NCBI GenBank assembly: GCA_016280395.1
Contig: JAEEGQ010000095.1
Location: 1-60,164, forward strand
Direction of reading: 5' to 3'
DNA: 60,164 nucleotides
Source of the DNA: Lachnospiraceae bacterium
GTDB taxonomy: Bacteria > Bacillota > Clostridia > Lachnospirales > Lachnospiraceae
Below the pieces are notes generated by a model that did not search any database, was not told the DNA's origin, and saw nothing but the letters and a program-made list of their open reading frames with translations. Position numbers and translations under genes: made by a program. Positions 15,832 to 24,265 of this stretch are shown one piece after another; positions within the stretch are counted from its first letter, which is position 1; every line of letters starts with the position of its first letter.

Positions 15832-17274
15832 ATGATGCGTTCACTCTATTCTGGTGTTTCGGGTTTGAAAGTACACCAGACCAAAATGGATGTTATCGGT
15901 AACAACATTTCTAACGTTAACACTGTTGGTTTCAAGGCCAGCACAGTTACATTCTCGGATGTTTTATATCAGAAGAGCAGCTCCGCTTCGGGTCCTTCCG
16001 CAACAACGGGAAAGACCGGTGTTAATGCCAAGCAGATAGGTCTTGGCGCCGGGCTTGCTTCTATCCAGGCCGCAATGACGACATCGGGCGGTTCCCAGAG
16101 AACTGACAATCCTTTCGATATCATGATCGAAGGCGAAGGCTTCTTTATCGTTAACGACGGAAGCGGCAATGTATTCACAAAAGCCGGCAATTTCACCGTT
16201 GACGCAAACGGAACCCTCTGCAATTCAAACGGTTACGCCGTTATGGGATGGCAGGTAGACCCCAACGATCCTGCAAAATGCGTTTCAGACAACGTTTCTC
16301 CGTTAAGGATCATGTCGCCCGAAAGAGCAAAGGTTGCCCCTGAAGCAACAAAAGACTGCTACATCACAGGTAATATCGACAGCAGGGATACACAGATCGC
16401 AAGCGATACAGGTAAGACCGTAAGCGTTTCCTTCTACGATTCGCTCGGCCAGAGCTACATGCTTACCATGAGAGTGGTTCAGAGCGCAAACAACACCGCA
16501 CGGTACAGTGTTTATCCCATCAATATCTTCAATGCCGACGGAACCTCCATTTTCTCAAATGAGATCACAGATCCCGACACAGGCCTGGTTTCATACGAGT
16601 CCACCCAGATTGACTCGTTCACTCTCGGCGGACAGACCTACGGTGTAACACTCGATACCACTACGGGCGCTATAACCTTTGACAATGTCGATGTTAATTA
16701 TCTTACATTCAACGGCGCAAACGGTCACTTTATAGGTGTTGGCGAGGAGGATTCAACAGACGAGTCTATCAGCTTTTCGATCGAGACGACCCCGAATCCT
16801 TTCGAGACGATAAACATCGACTTCTCGACCATTACAATGTATGCAAACAGCGGTACTTCAAACCTTGAGGCCGTTAAGGGAAGCACCACCGGCTACAATG
16901 CGGGCAAGCAGGCCGGCGACATGACGGGCGTGAGCATTTCCACAACAGGCGAGATCTACGGTGTTTACGACAACGGCGATACGATGCTCCTCGGACAGAT
17001 CGTTGTTGCTACCTTCGCTAACGCATCGGGCCTTGAAGCCATAGGTAACAACCTTTACAAGACCACGATGAACTCCGGCGATTTCGACGGTGTGGGTGAA
17101 GAGGTTGCGATGTCCGGCGGCTCCTTTACCACCGGTGTTCTCGAAATGAGTAACGTTGACCTTGCACAGCAGTTTACCGATATGATCACGACACAGCGTG
17201 GTTTCCAGGCTAACTCGAGGATCATCACAACATCCGACTCACTTCTTGAAGAACTCATAAACCTTAAGAGATAA
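15832..17274 (+). CDS. flgE: Flagellar hook protein FlgE
   Basis: 480 residues. FlgE polymerises into the hook. The N-terminal motif LKVHQTKMDVIGNNISNVNT followed by VGFKAS, and the C-terminal LAQQFTDMITTQRGFQANSR, then IITTSDSLLEELINLKR, form the D0 coiled coils. The middle is a beta-rich variable region. The start is ATGATG with CAAGGAGG upstream; either ATG is possible, the first is listed. A large hairpin follows the stop codon. Confidence 0.95.
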   Translation: MMRSLYSGVSGLKVHQTKMDVIGNNISNVNTVGFKASTVTFSDVLYQKSSSASGPSATTGKTGVNAKQIGLGAGLASIQAAMTTSGGSQRTDNPFDIMIEGEGFFIVNDGSGNVFTKAGNFTVDANGTLCNSNGYAVMGWQVDPNDPAKCVSDNVSPLRIMSPERAKVAPEATKDCYITGNIDSRDTQIASDTGKTVSVSFYDSLGQSYMLTMRVVQSANNTARYSVYPINIFNADGTSIFSNEITDPDTGLVSYESTQIDSFTLGGQTYGVTLDTTTGAITFDNVDVNYLTFNGANGHFIGVGEEDSTDESISFSIETTPNPFETINIDFSTITMYANSGTSNLEAVKGSTTGYNAGKQAGDMTGVSISTTGEIYGVYDNGDTMLLGQIVVATFANASGLEAIGNNLYKTTMNSGDFDGVGEEVAMSGGSFTTGVLEMSNVDLAQQFTDMITTQRGFQANSRIITTSDSLLEELINLKR

Positions 17275-17276
17275 TG

Positions 17277-17324
17277 ATCACAGTATTTCCGGAGCGGGCT
17301 TTAGTCCGCTTCGGATAGTGTGAT
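17277..17324 (+). other. Large hairpin between flgE and flbD
   Basis: The spacer begins with a 48-nt imperfect hairpin: ATCACA (17277-17282) with TGTGAT (17319-17324) at the base, and CCGGAGCGG with CCGCTTCGG near the loop GCTTTAGT. It is followed by TTTAAATTG, a short weak U-run. It could be a partial terminator or an mRNA-processing barrier after the highly needed hook gene. Confidence 0.6.
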
Positions 17325-17367
17325 TTTAAATTGTTCTGACATTTCTCTCATGACGGGAGGTAAAGAC

Positions 17368-17571
17368 ATGATCGATGTAACACGCATGAATGATACGGTA
17401 TTTACGATAAATGCAGAGCTTATCGAGATGATCGAGGAGACTCCGGATACAGTCATCACTCTTACAACCGGTAAAAAATTTATCGTAAAAGAAAGTAGAC
17501 AAACAATTAAGAATAGGGTAAAATCTTATAAGAGTGACATTTTTGGAGGAAAATTCGCCTCTGAGGCATAA
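17368..17571 (+). CDS. flbD: Small flagellar protein FlbD
   Basis: 67 residues. MIDVTRMNDTVFTINAELIE followed by MIEETPDTVITLTTGKKFIVKES is the family signature. FlbD (also called SwrD) raises motor power in Bacillus. GGGAGG lies six bases before this ATG. An upstream in-frame start at 17320 would add 16 unconserved residues overlapping the hairpin, so it is rejected. It lies directly upstream of motA, as expected from a stator-related role. Confidence 0.9.
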   Translation: MIDVTRMNDTVFTINAELIEMIEETPDTVITLTTGKKFIVKESRQTIKNRVKSYKSDIFGGKFASEA

Positions 17572-17628
17572 GAATTTTCCGACACTTAAAATAGATCTGT
17601 TCATCTGAACGGGAATGGTGGTGGAATT

Positions 17629-18432
17629 TTGGATCTTGCTAGTATCATTGGTATGATAGGTGCTTTTGGCCTGATGATCATGGGTATGGTCATCGGCGAT
17701 GCCGGTTTTTCGGCTCTGAAAGGCTTCATAGATGCGCCCTCCGCAGCGATCACCTTCGGTGGAGCGCTTCTTGCGACACTTATGGGTACTCAGAGCATAC
17801 CTGCTTTCATAAACGGCTTAAAGAGCTTTACGCTCATCTTCAAGCCGTTCCAGCAAAATGAAGAAGAGATCATCAAAAGCATTATAAACTTAAGCAACGT
17901 GGCGAGAAAAGAGGGCCTGCTCTCCCTTGAAGAGGCAGCCAACGGAATGGAAAACGAGTTCCTGAAGAAAGGTATCCTGCTCATAGTCGACGGTACCGAT
18001 CCCGAACTTGTAAGAAGTATTCTCGAAACGGAACTTTCCTGCGTTGAAACAAGACATAAAGATGTTATCGGTTTCTGGGACAACCTCGGAGCGTCCGGCC
18101 CTGCATGGGGTATGATCGGTACCCTTATCGGTCTTATCAACATGCTTGCAAACCTGTCGGATGTATCCTCTGTAGGTCCTAACATGGCTGTCGCCCTCGT
18201 TACGACATTCTACGGCTCGGTCCTTGCAAACTGGATATGTACGCCTGTTTCAAACAAGCTTAAATCCAACACGGCTTCCGAGATAGCAATGAAGGAAGTT
18301 ATGGTGGAAGGCCTTCTTTCGATACAGGCAGGTGAAAACCCCCGTGTCATCGAAGAAAAGCTTAAATCCTTCCTGTCACCCGAAAGGCGCAGCAAGCTCA
18401 GCACCGGTGAGGGCGAAGGCGAACAGTCGTGA
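17629..18432 (+). CDS. motA: Flagellar motor stator protein MotA
   Basis: 267 residues, starting at TTG (MDLASIIGMIGAFGLMIMGM) behind a GGTGGTGG sequence. MotA forms the ion-channel stator with MotB and contacts FliG. Four membrane segments are evident: about 5-25, 35-55, 150-175 and 185-205. The conserved channel region is GASGPAWGMIGTLIGLINML followed by ANL. The cytoplasmic loop at about 70-140 carries the charged residues that meet FliG. In Bacillus, motAB lie outside the fla/che operon; here they are inside it, between flbD and fliL. Confidence 0.95.
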   Translation: MDLASIIGMIGAFGLMIMGMVIGDAGFSALKGFIDAPSAAITFGGALLATLMGTQSIPAFINGLKSFTLIFKPFQQNEEEIIKSIINLSNVARKEGLLSLEEAANGMENEFLKKGILLIVDGTDPELVRSILETELSCVETRHKDVIGFWDNLGASGPAWGMIGTLIGLINMLANLSDVSSVGPNMAVALVTTFYGSVLANWICTPVSNKLKSNTASEIAMKEVMVEGLLSIQAGENPRVIEEKLKSFLSPERRSKLSTGEGEGEQS

Positions 18433-18455
18433 TGAGTTTTTTATGAGGTTGATTT

Positions 18456-19292
18456 ATGGCTAAGAAAAAACAAGAAGATGCACCGAAAGGGTCACCCGCG
18501 TGGATGGCGACCTTCTCGGATCTTATGAACCTGCTTCTTTGCTTCTTCGTTCTTCTGTTTTCGATGTCAAGTGTTGATGCGAACAAATGGAATGAAGTTG
18601 TCCAGAGTATCAACAGCAGCTTCAGTATCTTTACCGGAGGCTATACCTCCGTCGGCGAGGGGCTGCTGATAGGCTCCGGAACATCACAGCTCAGTGACCT
18701 TGACGAGTATTACCAGTCAATGGGACAGGCCAGCGAGGATAAAAACGGCGAGGATATAAACGATAATCCGTCGGACAATCCGGAACAGAGCATTGAAGAC
18801 AAGATATACCAAGCAAACAAAGGCGAGACCGAGAAGATACTTGATGAGATATCCGAAAACCTCGACATGGCGAATATCAGCGGGTATGTTGATATCGCAA
18901 TGGACAAGGCGGCAAGATACGTGGAACTAACCGTGAGCGGCGGATTCCTGTTCGACTCCGGGAGTGCGAACATCAAGGATTCCGTAAAACCGATACTTTC
19001 AAAGCTTGGAGATGTATTAAAGATCTACGACAAATACATGATCGAGATAATCGGCCACACGGACAATGTTCCCATGTATTCCGTAGAATTCCGGAGCAAT
19101 GACGAGCTTTCGTCCGGCAGGGCGATCAGTGTAAAAAACTATCTTGTCAACGTAAAGGGCCTTGATATCAAGACCATGAAGTGGTCGGGCAGGGGCGAGT
19201 ACGATCCCGTTGCCAGCAATGCAACACCCGAGGGCAGGGCGCGCAACAGACGTGTCGAGATAAGAGTATATAATTCGCTTAATTCCGATTAA
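18456..19292 (+). CDS. motB: Flagellar motor stator protein MotB (sodium-type TM signature)
   Basis: 278 residues. Single transmembrane helix near residues 15-38 with WMATFSDLMNLLLCFFVLLF; Asp22 is the ion-binding aspartate. A Cys seven residues after it and the DLM-LL-CFFVLL pattern resemble PomB of sodium-driven motors more than the Ala found in E. coli or Bacillus MotB. The OmpA-like peptidoglycan-binding domain is near residues 165-275 (IEIIGHTDNVPM, GRARNRRVEIRVY). A Gly/Asp/Asn-rich linker at about 85-115 joins them. Ion choice is inference only. Confidence 0.95.
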   Translation: MAKKKQEDAPKGSPAWMATFSDLMNLLLCFFVLLFSMSSVDANKWNEVVQSINSSFSIFTGGYTSVGEGLLIGSGTSQLSDLDEYYQSMGQASEDKNGEDINDNPSDNPEQSIEDKIYQANKGETEKILDEISENLDMANISGYVDIAMDKAARYVELTVSGGFLFDSGSANIKDSVKPILSKLGDVLKIYDKYMIEIIGHTDNVPMYSVEFRSNDELSSGRAISVKNYLVNVKGLDIKTMKWSGRGEYDPVASNATPEGRARNRRVEIRVYNSLNSD

Positions 19293-19327
19293 ATACAGGA
19301 GGAAGCCGGCTTGCCGGCGAAAGAAAA

Positions 19328-19843
19328 ATGAAAAAGAACATCCTTGCTATCGTGATACTTGCAGCAACGCTCGTAAACGCAACGCTTTCGGCGATGATCC
19401 TGTTTACCTTCGTGCCTTATGTAAAGCGGGCAAACAATCTCGTTACAGATATTGCGAAGGCTATAGACCTTGACATCAAGGGCGGTCCCGGGCTTAACCC
19501 GAGCGCCGTTAACATTGCCGATCTCGAAACGTATCCCGTTTTTGAAAAGGCCAACGCGAACCTTAAGATAGGCGATGACGGAAAGACAAGATACGCCCAG
19601 GTCGATGCGTTCCTTTCCCTCAATACAAAGCACGAGCAGTACGCGGCACTGAAGCCCGTTCTTGATGCGCAGATCGAAAAAGTAAAGACCATCATCATAT
19701 CCGAGGTATCAAAATATACCTACAAGGAGCTTGATGATGCATCGATAAAAGAGAAGATCAACAAAAATGTCCTCGAGAGCGTTCAGACGCTTTTTGATTC
19801 AACGTTTATCCATTCGGTGGATATCCGCATACTTATCGCATAG
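19328..19843 (+). CDS. fliL: Flagellar basal-body-associated protein FliL
   Basis: 171 residues. An N-terminal transmembrane helix (ILAIVILAATLVNATLSAMI, residues about 4-24) is followed by a periplasm-facing domain with a stomatin-like pattern, ending in FIHSVDIRILIA as in FliL. FliL surrounds the stator and helps it engage. Position between motB and fliM supports the call, as overall sequence conservation in this family is low. Confidence 0.85.
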   Translation: MKKNILAIVILAATLVNATLSAMILFTFVPYVKRANNLVTDIAKAIDLDIKGGPGLNPSAVNIADLETYPVFEKANANLKIGDDGKTRYAQVDAFLSLNTKHEQYAALKPVLDAQIEKVKTIIISEVSKYTYKELDDASIKEKINKNVLESVQTLFDSTFIHSVDIRILIA

Positions 19844-19858
19844 ACCATATAAAAAACT

Positions 19859-19872
19859 GTTTACTTGTAAAC
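19859..19872. promoter_or_regulatory. Palindrome over the -35 of the internal fliM promoter
   Basis: GTTTAC-TT-GTAAAC, a perfect 6+6 inverted repeat with a 2-bp centre. It covers the proposed -35 at 19860-19865, the geometry of an operator for a dimeric regulator. As RNA its loop would be too tight for a good terminator. Confidence 0.4.
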
Positions 19873-19888
19873 GGATATTGGGTATAAT
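19860..19888 (+). promoter_or_regulatory. Putative internal promoter before fliM
   Basis: TTTACT (19860-19865), 17-bp spacer, perfect TATAAT (19883-19888), about 80 bp before fliM. The longer stretch ATATTGGGTATAAT also occurs at the promoter candidate before 43083. It could give separate expression of the switch, cheY and export genes. Confidence 0.55.
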
Positions 19889-19968
19889 CAAATTTAAAGA
19901 TATTTTAGTGCATATGACGGCTTTTGCCTGTTTGGCTCTTTACAAATCTTGAAGAAGGGGGTTCGAAG

Positions 19969-20952
19969 ATGGGTGACGTCTTATCACAAAGTGAAATAGA
20001 CAATCTGCTTGCGGCCCTTAACAGCGGCGAGATCGACGCCGAAGAATTCAAGGATAATAAAGAGAAGCAGGTTAAGAATTATAACTTTGCAAGACCTTCA
20101 AAGTTTTCAAAAGAGCATCTGAGGGCGCTTGAAGTCATCTTCGAACACTACGGACGTCTTCTTGCCACAAACCTTCCGGCATACTTAAGAAAGCCGGTTC
20201 AGGTAGAGGTGATAAACGCCGAAGCGCAGGCTTTCCAGGAGTTCACGAATGCACTTTCGAACCCCGTGCTGCTCGGCATAATAGAGTTTCAGCCGCTTGA
20301 CGGAAATATTTTGCTTGAACTTGCGGATAATCTCGGTTATGCTATTATTGACAGGATGCTCGGCGGAAACGGCGATCCCCTTGACAAGCCGAGGGAAGTA
20401 TCGGAGATAGAGCGGGCAATCATAGAGAGGATATTTGTCATAATGACAAACCTCCTGATAGCGCCTTTCGAGAACGTGATAGCGCTTGAACCGCGGTTCT
20501 CGCGCATAGAAACGAACTCCCAGTTCGCACAGATCATCTCTCCTTCGGAAATGGCATCTATCGTAACACTGAACGTCAAGATAGGCAATGTGGAAGGAAT
20601 GCTTAATGCATGTCTCCCGTACGAATGCCTCGAAAAAGTTATAGACAGGCTGAATACCAAGTACTGGTACTCGACCATGAAGACCGCAAGCGAAGAGGAA
20701 TACAGGGAGTTCATCGAAGTCGTCCTCTCGAAGGCGAGGATCCCGATCAAAGCGGTTCTTGGCCGGAGCGTTATCTCGGTCAACGATATCGTCAATATGC
20801 AGAAGGGCGATATCATCAAGCTTGATACAAAAGTTAACGACGAGCTTAAGGTTTACGTCGGGAACATCGACAAATTCAGGGCTCTGCCCGGTGAATCGTC
20901 GAATGTATATGCTGTAAAGGTTACAAATATCATCAGGGAGGAGGAATCGTGA
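19969..20952 (+). CDS. fliM: Flagellar motor switch protein FliM
   Basis: 327 residues. FliM forms the C ring and binds CheY-P. The N-terminal CheY-binding motif is LSQSEIDNLLAAL near residues 5-17; the CheC-like middle domain and the C-terminal SpoA domain (VYVGNIDKFRALPGESSNVY) follow. An AAGGGGG stretch precedes this ATG; an upstream in-frame start at 19924 adds an atypical N terminus. It overlaps in function with FliY, which follows after one base. Confidence 0.96.
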   Translation: MGDVLSQSEIDNLLAALNSGEIDAEEFKDNKEKQVKNYNFARPSKFSKEHLRALEVIFEHYGRLLATNLPAYLRKPVQVEVINAEAQAFQEFTNALSNPVLLGIIEFQPLDGNILLELADNLGYAIIDRMLGGNGDPLDKPREVSEIERAIIERIFVIMTNLLIAPFENVIALEPRFSRIETNSQFAQIISPSEMASIVTLNVKIGNVEGMLNACLPYECLEKVIDRLNTKYWYSTMKTASEEEYREFIEVVLSKARIPIKAVLGRSVISVNDIVNMQKGDIIKLDTKVNDELKVYVGNIDKFRALPGESSNVYAVKVTNIIREEES

Positions 20953-20953
20953 T

Positions 20954-22147
20954 ATGGATGGCGGCTTATCGCAAGATGAGATCAATGCTTTACTGAACGG
21001 TATCGATTCGGGATCCGACAGCGGCGGCGGCGCAGTGCTTACGGAATCCGAAAAAGACGTTCTCGGCGAAGTCTCCAACATAAGCATGGGTTCTGCGGCA
21101 ACAGCACTGTTCACATTGCTCAACCAGCGTGTAAACATCACTACGCCCCAGGTATCCTACACAACATGGGACGAGCTTATCACCAATTACCCTGCACCCT
21201 GTGTTTTCGTACAGATTTCCTACCGTGAAGGGATCGAAGGAAGCAACGTTTTTATCTTACAGGAGAAAGACGTTAAGATCATAGCAGACCTCATGATGGG
21301 CGGCGACGGAACAAATATCGGTTCTGAGCTTTCGGAACTGCACCTGAGTGCAATAAGCGAGGCCATGAACCAGATGATGGGTTCCTCGTCAACCTCACTT
21401 TCTTCGATACTTGAGACTAAGATCGATATCAGCCCGCCTCTCGCAAGCGTCGTAAATCTTACGGATGCCATAAAAGAGAATGATGTGGGCAAATTCCTGC
21501 AGGGGACGTTCGTAAAAGTTTCCTTCAGCCTCGAAGTCGGCGACCTCATCAACAGTGAGCTGATGCAGCTGTATCCGCTTGATTTCGCAAAGGATCTGCA
21601 TGCGAAGTTCATGAAATACGCCGGTATCGACGCAAATGACGATTTCGGTAATATTTCCGCGAACGATCTGCCTCCGGCAGCAGCACCCGCACCAGAGCCT
21701 GCTCCGCAGCCTGCACCGCAGGTACAGCAGCCCCAGATGGCACAGCAGCCTCAGATGATGCAGCAGCCACAGATGGCGCCCCAGATGATGCAGCAGCCCA
21801 TGATGCAACCGCAGATGATGCAGCAGCCAATGTACGCGATGCCGCCCGTTCAGGACGTGAACATATCGCCGGTACAGTTCCAGCCTTTCGTTGCTGCAAG
21901 CCCGCTTCTCCAGACGGAGAACATAGACCTGCTGCTTGATGTGCCCCTTGAGGTTACGGCAGAGCTTGGAAGGACAAGCAAATCCATCAAGGAGATACTT
22001 GATTTCTCACCGGGTACGATCATAGAACTCAATCGTCTTGCGGGTGAACCGATAGATGTATTGATAAACGGCAAGTTTGTTGCCAAGGGCGAAGTGTGTG
22101 TCATCGAAGAGACCTTCGCGATCAAAGTAACTGAAGTAGTTAAATAA
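20954..22147 (+). CDS. fliY: Flagellar switch phosphatase FliY
   Basis: 397 residues. FliY replaces FliN in many Firmicutes and dephosphorylates CheY-P at the rotor. An N-terminal CheY-binding motif (GLSQDEINALL) is followed by a CheC-like domain with the active-site pair Glu39/Asn42 (GEVSNISMG) and a second pair in SEAMNQMMG. A Pro/Gln/Met-rich linker with repeated QQPQM units spans residues about 240-300, then a FliN-type SpoA domain ends the protein (DVPLEVTAELGRTSKSIKEI onward). The linker is encoded by imperfect DNA repeats at about 21670-21850. Confidence 0.95.
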   Translation: MDGGLSQDEINALLNGIDSGSDSGGGAVLTESEKDVLGEVSNISMGSAATALFTLLNQRVNITTPQVSYTTWDELITNYPAPCVFVQISYREGIEGSNVFILQEKDVKIIADLMMGGDGTNIGSELSELHLSAISEAMNQMMGSSSTSLSSILETKIDISPPLASVVNLTDAIKENDVGKFLQGTFVKVSFSLEVGDLINSELMQLYPLDFAKDLHAKFMKYAGIDANDDFGNISANDLPPAAAPAPEPAPQPAPQVQQPQMAQQPQMMQQPQMAPQMMQQPMMQPQMMQQPMYAMPPVQDVNISPVQFQPFVAASPLLQTENIDLLLDVPLEVTAELGRTSKSIKEILDFSPGTIIELNRLAGEPIDVLINGKFVAKGEVCVIEETFAIKVTEVVK

Positions 22148-22175
22148 CACCTAATAAATTGATAGGAGACCGGAT

Positions 22176-22538
22176 ATGGCAAAAAACATTTTAATCTGTG
22201 ATGATGCGGCTTTCATGCGAATGATGATCAAGGACATTCTCACAAAGAATGGCTACAATGTCGTAGGAGAAGCAGAAAACGGACTGAAAGCGGTGGAGAA
22301 GTATAACGAGACGAAACCCGATCTTGTTATGATGGACATCACCATGCCCGAAATGGACGGTATTCAGGCCCTTAAGAACATCAAGGCTTCGGATCCGAAC
22401 GCAAGCATCATCATGTGCTCGGCTATGGGTCAGCAGGCAATGGTTATCGATTCGATCCAGTCTGGAGCAAAAGACTTTATCGTTAAGCCTTTCCAGGCAG
22501 ACCGTGTTCTCGAGGCTGTAAAGAAGGCGATCGGCTGA
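22176..22538 (+). CDS. cheY: Chemotaxis response regulator CheY
   Basis: 120 residues, a single receiver domain. Phospho-acceptor Asp54 lies in LVMMDITMPEMDG; the acidic pocket is Asp9-Asp10 and the conserved Lys is in FIVKPF. CheA phosphorylates it, and it then binds FliM and FliY. Two genes earlier, FliY and FliM both carry its docking motif. The stop overlaps the fliO start (TGATG). Confidence 0.97.
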   Translation: MAKNILICDDAAFMRMMIKDILTKNGYNVVGEAENGLKAVEKYNETKPDLVMMDITMPEMDGIQALKNIKASDPNASIIMCSAMGQQAMVIDSIQSGAKDFIVKPFQADRVLEAVKKAIG

Positions 22539-22984
22539 TGCGCTTTGCCCTGCTTACAAACAATTCCCATGTTCTTGAAAATCTGTTCAAGACCTTCGGA
22601 CTGTTGCTTGTTTTTATTGTGATCATAATAGCATGCTATTATGTGACCAAGCTTGTCGGTACAAACCAGCTCGCAAAGTCCAAAAACAGCAACTTTAAGA
22701 TCCTTGACACATATAAGCTTGGCCAGAATCAGCTTCTGGCCATAGTGGAAGTAGGAACAAGGTATTTTTGTATCGGTATCACCAAAGAGCAGATATCGCT
22801 TATTTCTGAGCTCGATACGGACAGTTTTACCGTACCGGACATAAAGGGGATGCCTTCTTTTGCAGGCGTTTTTTCACAGGCTGTAAAAGCTGGCAGCAAA
22901 AAGAAAAATGACGGGGGCGGGAAATCCTCCGAAGGGCCGGAAGAAAACACTCCGGACAAAGAGGACACAGACAGGGAAATTTAA
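22538..22984 (+). CDS. fliO: Flagellar biosynthesis protein FliO
   Basis: 148 residues. One transmembrane helix near residues 18-40 (TFGLLLVFIVIIIACYYVTK) and a short cytoplasmic domain with FKILDTYKLGQNQLLAIVEV then GTRYFCIGIT, the FliO/FliZ pattern. It assists assembly of the FliP-FliQ-FliR export gate. The C-terminal 45 residues are polar, Gly/Lys/Glu-rich. Start overlaps the cheY stop. Confidence 0.88.
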   Translation: MRFALLTNNSHVLENLFKTFGLLLVFIVIIIACYYVTKLVGTNQLAKSKNSNFKILDTYKLGQNQLLAIVEVGTRYFCIGITKEQISLISELDTDSFTVPDIKGMPSFAGVFSQAVKAGSKKKNDGGGKSSEGPEENTPDKEDTDREI

Positions 22985-23033
22985 GTCTGTTCCCGACAGA
23001 TCAATATATTTTAGATCGAAGGTTGATATTATT

Positions 23034-23894
23034 ATGTCTAAAAAGCAACATTCAGGATTTGGAAGGCTGAAGATTTTCATTCCTGTTCTTGCTTTGGTAG
23101 CCGTATTAACCTTTATTTGTGGTGCGCCTGTTTACGCGCAGGCTTCGGACACAAACGAAGATATAACGACAGCTCCGGCTGAGAATACTCAGGGTATCGA
23201 AGGTACTCTGGGTAATTTGCATTTTGAGTTCAATCCTAACGGTGAAGACGGGAATTCATGGTCCTCTACATTGCGGATCATCCTTGTCTTGACCGTTATT
23301 TCTCTTGCGCCGTCAATACTCATCATGATGACGTCCTTTACGCGTATCATAGTCGTGATGCATTTCCTAAGGACGGCCATAGGTACACAGACCACGCCTC
23401 CGAACCAGGTGCTCATAGGTCTTGCCCTTTTCCTCACGATCTTCATCATGTCTCCTACGATAACGGAGATAAATGATGTTGCGATAAAACCTCTTTCCGC
23501 CAACGAGATAACGGCCCAGGAGGCCTTCGAGAAGGGCCAGCAGCCTATCAGGACCTTTATGGTGCGGCAGATCGGAAACAGCGACGCGGAACTGAGGCTG
23601 TTCCTTGATCTTGCGGGAATAGAGCAAGTCGATTCGGCCGAGGATGTTCCGATGAGTTCGCTTATCCCGGCATTTATCCTAAGCGAGCTGAAAAAGGCAT
23701 TTATCATGGGATTCCTGATATATCTGCCTTTCCTTGTCATAGACATGGTCGTATCCTCGACCCTTATGTCGATGGGTATGATGATGCTCCCGCCCACGAC
23801 TATCTCAATGCCCTTCAAGGTGTTGCTCTTTATCGTTGCGGACGGATGGAACCTGATAATCGGTGAGCTTGTAAAGACCTTTTACTACTACTAG
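23034..23894 (+). CDS. fliP: Flagellar export gate protein FliP
   Basis: 286 residues from this ATG. It has a cleavable-type signal peptide (KIFIPVLALVAVLTFICGAP then VYAQ), four membrane segments and the FliP signatures MMTSFTRIIVVMHFLRTAIG then TQTTPPNQVLIGLALFLT, and GMMMLPPTTISMPFK. FliP forms most of the export pore. An upstream in-frame start at 22908 overlaps fliO and encodes a basic extension with no family match, so it is rejected. The ribosome-binding site is weak (GAAGG, 11 bases upstream). Confidence 0.94.
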   Translation: MSKKQHSGFGRLKIFIPVLALVAVLTFICGAPVYAQASDTNEDITTAPAENTQGIEGTLGNLHFEFNPNGEDGNSWSSTLRIILVLTVISLAPSILIMMTSFTRIIVVMHFLRTAIGTQTTPPNQVLIGLALFLTIFIMSPTITEINDVAIKPLSANEITAQEAFEKGQQPIRTFMVRQIGNSDAELRLFLDLAGIEQVDSAEDVPMSSLIPAFILSELKKAFIMGFLIYLPFLVIDMVVSSTLMSMGMMMLPPTTISMPFKVLLFIVADGWNLIIGELVKTFYYY

Positions 23895-23962
23895 CGGCGC
23901 GGGAGGTTAGGCGCGACTGCCGGATATTTTGAACCGCAAAAAGGGAGAAAAGGGGGAAGCAT

Positions 23963-24235
23963 ATGAATGAGAATCAAATAGTCGAGATCACCGTGCAGAC
24001 CTTGTATCTCATAATCAAGGTCGCGGCGCCGATGCTCATAGTCTCGCTGATAATAGGCCTTATCATAAGCCTTCTGCAGACCATCACATCGATCCAGGAG
24101 CAGACTCTCACGTTTGTTCCCAAGCTTATCGGTGTCTTTATAGTCGTTATGATATTCGGATTGTGGATCATGCGTAATATATCTGAGTTTTTGCAGCAGA
24201 TCGCATCTTCCTTCGGGACATATATTTACGGATAG
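23963..24235 (+). CDS. fliQ: Flagellar export gate protein FliQ
   Basis: 90 residues with two transmembrane helices (about 15-37 and 50-75). The family segment ISLLQTITSIQEQTLTFVPK is present. FliQ wraps around the FliP-FliR pore. GGGGG lies before the ATG. Normal length and position. Confidence 0.95.
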   Translation: MNENQIVEITVQTLYLIIKVAAPMLIVSLIIGLIISLLQTITSIQEQTLTFVPKLIGVFIVVMIFGLWIMRNISEFLQQIASSFGTYIYG

Positions 24236-24265
24236 CCGGTCTGACCGGTTTGGAACGGATCAGTT

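Noticed and set aside
19328-19843. Alternative call of the fliL gene as unrelated membrane protein
   Set aside because: Weak overall similarity, but the motB-fliM position, N-terminal helix and final FIHSVDIRILIA support FliL.
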